A stretch of DNA of 5,982 bases from Phycisphaerae bacterium (GCA_030667885.1 DAOUVA010000305.1:1-5982), one strand, 5' to 3'; positions 1-5,982 are shown, numbered from the stretch's first letter. Notes: a model not told the origin generated them from the sequence alone. Program-made: numbers and translations.

Positions 1-797
1 CCATATTTCGGCCATAGATTTTTAACGCGGATGTCCTTGAACTCAACAAGCATCGGTGGGCCGGCATGTATTTGAAGTGCCAGGATACCTTCTCTGGCAG
101 CCCCTTTAGTATCCTTCGGGTCGCCGGGGTTGGTTACCCGGTCGTTATCTATCAGCTCCATTGTCTGATAGCCGTTGAGATAGTGCCTCAAATGGTTGCC
201 CTGAGCTATGATTCTATACTCGTTCCAGTCCTTGTCGTTATAGTAGCCTTGCTTGATAAGCTCTTCTTGATCGGAGACATTCCCAATGACATTCTTCTCG
301 CCGTCTTTATCGATAACCATCATATCACCAACGTTGACCAGCCATCCCCGGCCACTCTCGTGGTAGAGAAAACCGACCTTGCCAGGTGCATTTTCAACCT
401 CCGCCTGATAGCCGCTGACAACCCACTTGCGGACTTCCTTACTTCGGTACTGCACTCCGGAGTTGCCGTTACGGAGACGAAACTTCAAACGCAGCTCAAA
501 ATCCCGCAATTTTCCACCACGCCAGATAAGGAACGTATTGCCGCGGGTCGGGTTCTCAGGAGTGGTTTCTCCACGAATAACACCATTCTTAGCCGACCAG
601 AGCCGCATATCGCCGTCCCAGCCGCTCAGGTCCTTGCCGTTGAACAGTGAGACCCAATCCCCGGATGAATTTGAATCGCCTGCAAGTGTGGTCTCAATCT
701 GGCCTGTTATAAATGTCGGAAACAAAATAATAGCCAATACCGTGATGGCAAGGACCATGCCGTTACAGACGAATGATTTATTTTTCATGATTTTCAT
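1..797 (-). CDS. Exported DUF1080 (3-keto-disaccharide hydrolase-like) protein, 3' end cut by window
   Basis: The frame is open from an ATG at 797 to the left window edge, giving 265 codons with no stop. The protein begins with a basic stretch and a hydrophobic segment (about residues 11-32), which reads as a Sec signal peptide. A DUF1080 (PF06439, concanavalin-like) domain follows from about residue 48 to the edge. Visible marks are SLFNGKDLSGW (50-60), GNSGVQYRS (111-119), GYQAEVE (129-135), a LYHESGRG segment (144-151) and the closing VEFKDIRVKNL (251-261). Family proteins usually stop soon after that last strand, so little is probably missing. Members of this family act on 3-keto-glycosides by hydrolysis or elimination; that function is inferred here. 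The gene lies 26 bases after the TIM barrel-DUF1080 fusion and is probably co-transcribed with it. A second in-frame ATG at 788 (codon 4) is a possible alternative start, but the Shine-Dalgarno site favours 797. Confidence 0.88.
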   Translation of the reverse strand, partial: MKIMKNKSFVCNGMVLAITVLAIILFPTFITGQIETTLAGDSNSSGDWVSLFNGKDLSGWDGDMRLWSAKNGVIRGETTPENPTRGNTFLIWRGGKLRDFELRLKFRLRNGNSGVQYRSKEVRKWVVSGYQAEVENAPGKVGFLYHESGRGWLVNVGDMMVIDKDGEKNVIGNVSDQEELIKQGYYNDKDWNEYRIIAQGNHLRHYLNGYQTMELIDNDRVTNPGDPKDTKGAAREGILALQIHAGPPMLVEFKDIRVKNLWPKY

Positions 798-806
798 TTG
801 TACATA

Positions 807-810
807 CCTC
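807..810 (-). promoter_or_regulatory. Shine-Dalgarno site of the stand-alone DUF1080 gene
   Basis: The minus strand reads GAGG here, nine bases before the ATG at 797. This supports that start over the ATG at 788. Another ATG, at 803-805, is out of frame and runs into TGA after two further codons, so it is not a real start. Confidence 0.6.
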
Positions 811-823
811 ATTGTAATTAATT

Positions 824-2257
824 TTAGTCAAACGATTTGATTTTGAGATTCCTGAGCCAGATAGGATTGCCGTGATATTGGAAGCCAAGATGCCCTTCAC
901 GCGACATGTCCTTGTAGGCGTAGCGGAACTTGTTCCTGGTTCCCGGAGGATCCGGGTTTTTGCCGGCTTCGGTCCAGCGATTCAGGTCCATATCTATAAT
1001 ATCTTCACCGTTAAGATTGATATAAATCTTGTTGTCCAGACAGGTGATGACGTAGTGGTTCCACTCACCGGGTGCCTTCATAGCATTCTTTGACGGCGAG
1101 AGGCAGTCGTAGATGGCGCCACTCTGGCCGTGCTTGGATCCGTCGGTGGTAGCGTGAATCTGGACCTCAATGGCGGTATTGATCCAGTTCCTTAAACTGC
1201 CGGTTCGGATAAAAACGCCGCTGTTGCCCTTTTCGGGAACTTTGAAGTCGAGTTCGAGCATAAAGTTGCCGTAGCGCTCTTTGGTCCAGATATCACCATG
1301 ACCACTGGGTGTAGGCGCCAAAACACCATCGGCGCCAAAAGCCCAGGAGCCGGCCTCCATGATGCCGTTAGAAAGATCCTTCTTGAAAACTCTCTTGTAC
1401 TTAACATCACTCAACTCGGCGGCTGCCTTCCTGAAATATGCAACACAGCCTGAAATTTCGGGCATTGAGTTCAGCCAGTTGTGCTCATATTCAATCGAGA
1501 AAACACCCTTGAATTTCTGACGGTCAAGCTCGGCTAAAATGGCCTTGAAATCGCCCGCCCCTGTGCCCCATATAACATCATGTGCATTACGATTGCCGAA
1601 TTCATTCAAATCCTTGGTGTGCAGGCTGATAATTTTACCACTGAGTTTTTTCAGAGCCTCGACCGGATTGATTCCCGAACGCATCCAGTGACCTGTATCG
1701 GCACATGCACCGATTCGCACGCTGCGTCCCTTGCAGACCTTCAGCACCGTATCAGGATTCCAATAATGCGAAGGTTTGGGGTGATTGTGAATGGCAACGT
1801 TAATCTTATATTCGTTGCATAATTTCTCTATAAGGTCAAAAGCGTCCTCAGGCGGCTCTGAGACAATCGTCTCGATTCCCATATCCAGGGCAAAATCGAA
1901 GACTTTTCGACATTCCGCCTCATCATTTGGCAGCGATACTACGCCGTAATTCATAAGTTGTATGCCCGATTCCTTGAGCTTTTGAAGCATTATCTTCTTG
2001 TCTTCGGAAGACATATTGTGGTCGGTCTTAATATCGGGTTTTTCCTTGCTGAGCGTTTGACCCGGATAGGCCTCGATATAGTCCATACCAAGCGCTTTGG
2101 TCTTATCCACCGCCTCGAAAAAAGTAAAGCGATTGAAACTGTACGCCTGCATACCCAGCTTCCAGCCGTTAACATCACCGGCGTTTGCCTGGGGTGACCA
2201 GCTAACACACAAAATAATGGCCAGTACACCAATAATAAGTTTTGTCTCTTTGTTCAT
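824..2257 (-). CDS. Exported fusion: sugar isomerase/epimerase-like TIM barrel plus DUF1080 domain
   Basis: A 477-residue protein with two catalytic-type domains. Residues 1-26 form a Sec signal peptide (hydrophobic 7-20, probable cleavage after QANA). Residues about 30-280 form an AP-endonuclease-2/xylose-isomerase-like TIM barrel (PF01261). The usual metal ligands seem present: E134 (SEPP), D187 (ADTGH), H213 (SLHTKD) and E256 (SIEYE), with more histidines at 157, 159 and 190. Residues about 288-477 form a DUF1080 domain with GDIWTKERYGNF (321-332), GNSGVFIRTG (344-353), EVQIHAT (364-370) and a closing strand IWLRNLKIKSFD. The barrel probably isomerises, epimerises or hydrates a keto-sugar, and the DUF1080 half probably cleaves a 3-keto-glycoside; both roles are inferred. 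The reading frame can be extended upstream to a TTG at 2296, but the ATG at 2257 has a strong ribosome site and begins a proper signal peptide. The stop is TAA at 824-826. Confidence 0.93.
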   Translation of the reverse strand: MNKETKLIIGVLAIILCVSWSPQANAGDVNGWKLGMQAYSFNRFTFFEAVDKTKALGMDYIEAYPGQTLSKEKPDIKTDHNMSSEDKKIMLQKLKESGIQLMNYGVVSLPNDEAECRKVFDFALDMGIETIVSEPPEDAFDLIEKLCNEYKINVAIHNHPKPSHYWNPDTVLKVCKGRSVRIGACADTGHWMRSGINPVEALKKLSGKIISLHTKDLNEFGNRNAHDVIWGTGAGDFKAILAELDRQKFKGVFSIEYEHNWLNSMPEISGCVAYFRKAAAELSDVKYKRVFKKDLSNGIMEAGSWAFGADGVLAPTPSGHGDIWTKERYGNFMLELDFKVPEKGNSGVFIRTGSLRNWINTAIEVQIHATTDGSKHGQSGAIYDCLSPSKNAMKAPGEWNHYVITCLDNKIYINLNGEDIIDMDLNRWTEAGKNPDPPGTRNKFRYAYKDMSREGHLGFQYHGNPIWLRNLKIKSFD

Positions 2258-2264
2258 TTCTATT

Positions 2265-2270
2265 TCTCCT
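2265..2270 (-). promoter_or_regulatory. Shine-Dalgarno site that fixes the start of the fusion gene
   Basis: The minus strand reads AGGAGA, seven bases before the ATG at 2257. The site lies inside the longer TTG-started reading frame (2296), so it argues that the 13 extra N-terminal residues of that longer form are not made. Confidence 0.75.
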
Positions 2271-2304
2271 GTTAATAAGACGTTATTCCCCAACAAATAG
2301 TATA

Positions 2305-2338
2305 GGGAACCTCTAAAAATTCATTTTTAGGGTTTCCC
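2305..2338. repeat. Inverted repeat (15-base arms, 4-base loop) in the intergenic gap
   Basis: The arms at 2305-2319 and 2324-2338 are reverse complements except at two positions, around a TTCA loop. The repeat begins five bases after the stop codon of the upstream oxidoreductase and ends 35 bases before the Shine-Dalgarno site of the fusion gene. In the minus-strand transcript the stem has a G-rich base and five A-U pairs next to the loop, with A-G and C-A mismatches. No U-run follows, so it is not a typical intrinsic terminator. It could be an intercistronic stem-loop that stabilises or tunes the mRNA, or a short remnant of a mobile element with inverted ends. No flanking direct repeat is visible. 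Confidence 0.7.
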
Positions 2339-2343
2339 AGCAA

Positions 2344-3678
2344 TTATAAACTCCAACCTTCACGATATTCTCGTTTCAGGTATTTTTCACCGTCAGATAC
2401 ATTGGTAACTTTGAAGTTCGGCCCATCCCAGAATAATTTCCGGCCTGCACGGGCCGCCACATTACCTAACAGTATAGTTTCGCTCAAAGGTCCTGAGTAA
2501 TCGAAACTCGCCGAAGGCTTCGGGCCGCCTTTACACGCCCTGATCCATTCCTGATAGTGATTCACTCCCCTCGGCAAAAACGGTTCTACCTTAAAGCCCT
2601 TCATCTTGGACTCCGGTATCAGCCTCGGACCGCCCATGTGCGGGGCCATTATGGTACCTTTTTCACCGTAATACAATCCGCCTTGACCGGGCAGCTTGCG
2701 CCCAGGCTCAAGCTCTTTCGGCAGGAAGGGCCTGTTATCACCGTCATACCAGGTTACCGTAACCGGCGGCAGATTACCCCGTTCAGGAAATTCCCATCGA
2801 ACAACTGTCGCTTCCGGATAAGATTCATTGTTAAATTTACCAGGATGAGCTTCGACACTTATTGGATATTTCAGGTCGAGCGCCCAAAAAACCGGATCTA
2901 TTATATGACAGCCCATATCACCCAACGTCCCTGTACCGAAATCCCACCAGCGCCGCCAGTTACCGGGCGCATAAGTTTTATGATAAGGCCGCCACGGGGC
3001 CGGGCCTAACCACAAGTCCCAGTCGAGCGTCTCAGGTACTGGCTGCCCTTCTTGAGGACGAGTACCGCCGCCCCAGTTCTTATCGCTAAAGATATCCACC
3101 TTCCGCACCTTGCCAATCATCCCTGACTTAACAATCTCCACAACAACTTTGACGGTGTCTTCAGCGTGAATCTGGATTCCCATCTGCGTCATTACTTTAT
3201 ACTTTCGAGCCGCCTCGGTAAGCTGACGAACTTCAAAAACATCATGCGCCAATGGCTTCTGGCAATAGACGTGCTTGCTCATCTTGATTGCCCGCATAGC
3301 AGCGACAGCATGGATATTATCCGGCGTCGATACGGTAACAGCATCGATATTTTTGCCTTCTTTATCAAGCATCTTGCGGAAATCACGATACTTCTTCACG
3401 TTCGGATAACGTTTGAAAGTGCCGGCTGCATGTTTCCAATCAACATCACAAAATGCTACTAAATTCTCCGTTCTCATCTGACTAACATCACTGCCGCCCA
3501 TACCAGATACGCCGATGCAGGCTACATTGAGCTTCTCGCTCGGTGAGGTATAACGGGCGCCTCCCAGGACGTGCCGGGGAACAAAGGTGAACGCCGCTGC
3601 CGCCGCTGCGGCACCCATAAAATCACGACGCGATATTTTTCTGTTTTGTTTTTTGCTCAGTTTTTTACTATTGTTCAT
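2344..3678 (-). CDS. Tat-exported Gfo/Idh/MocA-family oxidoreductase with QKP motif
   Basis: A 444-residue NAD(P)-dependent oxidoreductase. Residues 1-40 form a twin-arginine signal (SRRDFMG at 16-22, then a seven-alanine run and VPRHVLGG), so the folded enzyme with its cofactor is expected to be exported. A Rossmann domain runs from about residue 48 to 165, with a glycine-rich loop GVSGMGG (56-62) and CDVD (77-80). The usual EKP motif at the end of this domain reads QKP (140-142); the catalytic-type lysine K141 is kept. The C-terminal substrate domain has the DxxxH pair D254/H258 (GDMGCH). MGIQIHAED (167-174 region) differs from the MGNQG form of the next paralogue, suggesting another subfamily and probably another substrate or reaction direction. 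The C-terminus is YREGWSL. AGAGGA lies eight bases before the ATG at 3678. The substrate is unknown; a glycoside or keto-sugar is inferred from the neighbours. Confidence 0.93.
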   Translation of the reverse strand: MNNSKKLSKKQNRKISRRDFMGAAAAAAAFTFVPRHVLGGARYTSPSEKLNVACIGVSGMGGSDVSQMRTENLVAFCDVDWKHAAGTFKRYPNVKKYRDFRKMLDKEGKNIDAVTVSTPDNIHAVAAMRAIKMSKHVYCQKPLAHDVFEVRQLTEAARKYKVMTQMGIQIHAEDTVKVVVEIVKSGMIGKVRKVDIFSDKNWGGGTRPQEGQPVPETLDWDLWLGPAPWRPYHKTYAPGNWRRWWDFGTGTLGDMGCHIIDPVFWALDLKYPISVEAHPGKFNNESYPEATVVRWEFPERGNLPPVTVTWYDGDNRPFLPKELEPGRKLPGQGGLYYGEKGTIMAPHMGGPRLIPESKMKGFKVEPFLPRGVNHYQEWIRACKGGPKPSASFDYSGPLSETILLGNVAARAGRKLFWDGPNFKVTNVSDGEKYLKREYREGWSL

Positions 3679-3746
3679 AACAATATTCCTCTAATATCCG
3701 GTTACCCGCATAATAAGCGAGTGATACATTAATCATCTAATCGAAA
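3679..3746 (-). repeat. Intergenic leader, copy B (homologous to 5118-5207)
   Basis: This 68-base gap between two oxidoreductase genes shares ordered blocks with the gap at 5118-5207. Read on the minus strand they are: GTTT just after the upstream TAG stop, TGATTAATGTA, CTCGCTTATTAT, GGGTAA, and the ribosome-site block AGAGGAATATTGTT directly before the ATG. The Shine-Dalgarno core AGAGGA is at 3687-3692. A weak five-pair stem (3705-3709 with 3717-3721) is possible. No convincing promoter is visible. The shared order suggests that gene and leader were duplicated together. Confidence 0.6.
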
Positions 3747-5117
3747 CTACAAACTCCATCCCTCGCGATATTCGGTATGTAGGTACTTATTAGCCTCAGG
3801 CATGTTTGTAAACTTAAAGCCGGGCCCGTCCCAAAGCAGACTTTTATTCGTCAGCTCCTTTTTTATTTCCGGGCGCAGCACAACGTTGCCCAGAAGTACC
3901 GCCTCAGCCAGCGGCCCCGCATGGTCAAAATTAGAACCCGCAGGCTTGCCTCCCTTACACGCATCTATCCATTCCTGATAATGACCGGGCGAGCGGTCCA
4001 GAACCTTAGGCGGCCTGCCAAACTCTTTCCTTAACGATTCCGGCAACAGCGTGTATCCGAACATTTTCCCCTTATCGCCGACAAACAGCGTACCGTTTGT
4101 GCCAAACTGCTGACCTTCTTCAAGCTCATCCGGTCTCGGCGGTCGTAATCCACCATCGTACCAGGTCATCTTGACCGGTGCCATGTCCCCGCGAGCATCG
4201 AAATGGTAAGTTACCATCGACGCAACCGGATATGTTTCATTGTTAACTAATGTGCAGCTCGCTTCGACGCTGATCGGGCTTTTGAGCTTCAGTGCCCGCC
4301 AGATAGGATCAATACTATGACAGCCGATATCTCCCAGCGCTCCTGTTCCGAAGTCCCACCAGCCGCGCCACTTAAAAGGCGCATAAGATGGATGATACGG
4401 ACGCTTCGGTGCGGGGCCAAGCCACAAATCCCAGTCCAACCCTTCACGGACCGGCGGAGTTTCCTTCGGCCTGCCCACACCCTGAGGCCAATACACAGCG
4501 TTAATACCATTCAAAGGTCTGTCTGTCCATACGTGTACCTCACGCACCTGCCCTATCGCACCGGCCCAGATATATTCGCTCGTCAGCCGGTTTGCCTCAC
4601 CTGCCTGGCCCTGATTTCCCATTTGTGTAGCGACCTTGTGCTCGCGGGCCGCTTTGGCTATCATACGCGCTTCATATACGGTGTGCGTTAGTGGTTTCTC
4701 GCAATAAACATGCTTGCCTCTCTTGATGGCCGCCATTGACGCAACCGCGTGAACGTGGTCCGGCGTAGCGACTACCACTGCGTCGATGTTCTTGTCCTCT
4801 TTATCTAACATTATGCGGAAATCTTTGTATTTTTTCGCATTGGGATGACGCTTGAATGTCCCGCCCGCATGTCTCCAATCCACATCGCACAGAGCTACAA
4901 TATTCTGGCTGCTTAACGCGCGAATGTCGCCGCCACCCTGGCCTCCGACGCCAATACCGGCTATATTAAGCTTCTCACTCGGAGCAATATGACCCTGTCC
5001 TCCCAGAACAAACCGAGGGACAATTGTGAACGCCGTTGCTGCCGCGGCAGCACCCATAAAATCACGTCGAGATATTTTTTTGTTTTGTTCTTCCTCTGGC
5101 TTTTTGCGGTTTTTCAT
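3747..5117 (-). CDS. Tat-exported Gfo/Idh/MocA-family oxidoreductase (EKP form)
   Basis: A 456-residue oxidoreductase. The Tat signal has SRRDFMG at 16-22, an alanine-rich core and VPRFVLGG ending near residue 40. The Rossmann domain (about 48-165) has the nucleotide-binding loop GIGVGGQGG (54-62), CDVD (77-80), TPDHVH (118-123) and the classical EKP motif (140-142). MGNQGQAGE (166-174) marks the subfamily. The C-terminal domain has D263/H267 in GDIGCHSIDP, WDLWLGPAP and PGHYQEWIDACKGG, and ends in YREGWSL like its neighbour. All expected active-site residues are present, so it is probably active, using NAD(P) on a sugar or glycoside hydroxyl outside the cytoplasm; the substrate is inferred only from context. 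Its signal region and ribosome site closely match those of the gene at 2344-3678, while its C-terminal half is closer to the partial gene at 5208-5982. AGAGGA lies eight bases before the ATG at 5117; the stop is TAG. Confidence 0.94.
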   Translation of the reverse strand: MKNRKKPEEEQNKKISRRDFMGAAAAATAFTIVPRFVLGGQGHIAPSEKLNIAGIGVGGQGGGDIRALSSQNIVALCDVDWRHAGGTFKRHPNAKKYKDFRIMLDKEDKNIDAVVVATPDHVHAVASMAAIKRGKHVYCEKPLTHTVYEARMIAKAAREHKVATQMGNQGQAGEANRLTSEYIWAGAIGQVREVHVWTDRPLNGINAVYWPQGVGRPKETPPVREGLDWDLWLGPAPKRPYHPSYAPFKWRGWWDFGTGALGDIGCHSIDPIWRALKLKSPISVEASCTLVNNETYPVASMVTYHFDARGDMAPVKMTWYDGGLRPPRPDELEEGQQFGTNGTLFVGDKGKMFGYTLLPESLRKEFGRPPKVLDRSPGHYQEWIDACKGGKPAGSNFDHAGPLAEAVLLGNVVLRPEIKKELTNKSLLWDGPGFKFTNMPEANKYLHTEYREGWSL

Positions 5118-5207
5118 AAGAATATTCCTCTTGTATTTAAAATTGATTCTTACCCATCGCTCGTAAAATCAGCGAGTACATTATCACCTGCTCAACCTAA
5201 ACTTAAA
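5118..5207 (-). repeat. Intergenic leader, copy A (homologous to 3679-3746)
   Basis: A 90-base gap carrying the same ordered blocks as the gap before the next gene. On the minus strand it shows GTTT after the TAG stop, TGATAATGTA, CTCGCTGATTTT, GGGTAA and AGAGGAATATTCTT before the ATG. The Shine-Dalgarno core AGAGGA is at 5126-5131. It is longer than copy B by several small insertions. A weak five-pair stem (5157-5161 with 5171-5175) falls at the same place as the stem in copy B. No -35/-10 pair with normal spacing was found. Confidence 0.6.
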
Positions 5208-5982
5208 CTACAAGGTCCACCCATCACGATATTTGCTGTGGATGTATTTGTTTGCTTCAGGCAAGTTGGTAATCTTCATATTCGGGCCGTCATAATACAG
5301 TTTAAGACCCTTCTCGTATAACTTCTGCCCCATGCGCAGGGCAATATTACCCAATAAAATCACCTCGGTCATTGGCCCTGATACATCGAAATTTGACCCG
5401 GCCGGCGGGCCGCCCTTGCACGCATCGAGCCACTCTTTATGATGACCCGGCGAACGAGACAGAATCCTCGGAGGTTTGCCGTACTCCTGATTCCTTGATT
5501 CCGGCAATAGTCTGTGGCCCAGCATCTTGCCCTTATCGCCCACAAACAGATTGTCATCGGCATTGCCGAAACGCAGACCTTCTTTAAGCTCTTTTGGCCG
5601 CTTTGGCATCAGTCCACCGTCATACCAGGTCAGCTCCAACTCAGGAAAATCGTACCTTGAAGGAAATTCATAACGAACCATAGATGCCAGCGGCGCCGTT
5701 TCGGAATTCACTCCGCTGGAGCAGGCATCAACACATGTCGGATAACCTAATTTCAAAGCCCGAAAAATCGGAGCGAACTGATGACAACCAATATCGCCTA
5801 AAACTCCCGTTCCAAAGTCCCACCAGCCGCGCCAGCTAAAAGGCAGATAGCAGGGATGGTAAGGCCGCTGCGGCGACGGGCCAAGCCATAAATCCCAGTC
5901 CAGCCCCTCAGGTACAGGCGGGGTTTCCTTAGGCCGGTCAATGCCGCGAGGTGAGATTGGTCTATTGCTCCAGGAATGAACC
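5208..5982 (-). CDS. Gfo/Idh/MocA-family oxidoreductase, 5' part outside the window
   Basis: The frame is open from the right edge to a TAG at 5208-5210, giving 257 C-terminal residues. By alignment with the neighbouring 456-residue paralogue, about 190 N-terminal residues, including any Tat signal, the nucleotide-binding loop and the EKP motif, lie outside. What is seen is the C-terminal substrate domain. It has RPKETPPVPEG followed by LDWDLWLGP, RGWWDFGTG, then GDIGCH with the catalytic-type DxxxH pair, WYDGG, GDKGKM, RSPGHHKEWLDACKGG and the tail YRDGWTL. The Asp that follows the His by three residues in both neighbours (GCHxxDP) is Ala here (GCHQFAP). The family call is firm, but substrate and activity cannot be judged without the N-terminal half. 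The internal TTG at 5756 is not a real start, because homologous sequence continues upstream of it to the edge. It is probably the upstream member of the same operon. Confidence 0.92.
   Translation of the reverse strand, partial: VHSWSNRPISPRGIDRPKETPPVPEGLDWDLWLGPSPQRPYHPCYLPFSWRGWWDFGTGVLGDIGCHQFAPIFRALKLGYPTCVDACSSGVNSETAPLASMVRYEFPSRYDFPELELTWYDGGLMPKRPKELKEGLRFGNADDNLFVGDKGKMLGHRLLPESRNQEYGKPPRILSRSPGHHKEWLDACKGGPPAGSNFDVSGPMTEVILLGNIALRMGQKLYEKGLKLYYDGPNMKITNLPEANKYIHSKYRDGWTL

Noticed and set aside
66..650. A 194-codon open frame on the plus strand
   Set aside because: It lies wholly antisense to the DUF1080 gene at 1-797, which has clear family motifs, a signal peptide and a ribosome site. 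The plus-strand product resembles no family I recognise.
2258..2296. Longer N-terminus for the fusion gene from a TTG at 2296
   Set aside because: The extra 13 residues would precede a normal signal peptide, and the AGGAGA ribosome site lies inside them at good spacing to the ATG at 2257.
2305..2338. Intrinsic terminator ending transcription before the fusion gene
   Set aside because: No U-run follows the stem in the minus-strand transcript, the stem has two mismatches there, and the downstream genes fit the same pathway.
2301..2342. Target-site duplication around the inverted repeat
   Set aside because: The bases on the two sides (ending TATA and starting AGCA) do not match, so there is no direct sign of transposition.
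3820..3885. Possible frameshift or insertion near the C-terminus of the 3747-5117 gene (RPEIKKELTNKSL in place of a short RxGxKL segment)
   Set aside because: The frame stays open and family sequence resumes at once (WDGPGFKFTN). A longer loop here seems to be a normal variant of the family rather than damage.
5118..5207. Internal promoter in the 90-base gap (TTGAGC and TAATGT on the minus strand)
   Set aside because: The two boxes are only six bases apart instead of about 17, so they do not form a normal sigma-70 promoter.

Overview
The window is one strand-uniform block: five protein genes, all read on the minus strand, with short gaps (90, 68, 86 and 26 bases). That layout suggests a single polycistronic unit transcribed from high to low coordinates. 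In transcription order it holds: a Gfo/Idh/MocA-family oxidoreductase cut by the right window edge (5208-5982); a second, complete one with a Tat signal (3747-5117); a third, complete one with a Tat signal (2344-3678); an exported fusion of a sugar-isomerase-like TIM barrel with a DUF1080 domain (824-2257); and a stand-alone exported DUF1080 protein cut by the left edge (1-797). Both window ends lie inside genes. No RNA gene, CRISPR array or transposase gene is visible, and no gene-free stretch exceeds 90 bases.

The likely source is a bacterium of the Planctomycetota/Verrucomicrobiota/Lentisphaerota (PVC) type, most plausibly a planctomycete with moderate GC. The grounds are the Tat-type SRRDFMG leaders followed by an alanine run and a VPR-x-VLGG segment, the several exported Gfo/Idh paralogues with YREGWSL-type C-termini, and the DUF1080 proteins, all of which are abundant in those phyla. 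This is inferred from family resemblance, not from a marker gene.

Together the genes look like an exported carbohydrate oxidation module. Gfo/Idh enzymes oxidise or reduce sugar hydroxyls with NAD(P). DUF1080 proteins (annotated as 3-keto-disaccharide hydrolases) cleave 3-keto-glycosides. Isomerase/hydratase-like TIM-barrel proteins are encoded beside them in the Bacteroides thetaiotaomicron BT2156-BT2160 type of cluster. The inferred scheme is oxidation of a glycoside at C3, cleavage of the keto-glycoside by DUF1080, processing by the TIM barrel, and re-reduction by another Gfo/Idh member. The substrate cannot be read from the sequence.

The most notable points are the TIM barrel-DUF1080 fusion, which joins two steps in one polypeptide; the three tandem oxidoreductases, with homologous intergenic leaders before the second and third and a Gln-Lys-Pro in place of Glu-Lys-Pro in the third; and a near-perfect inverted repeat between the third oxidoreductase and the fusion gene.
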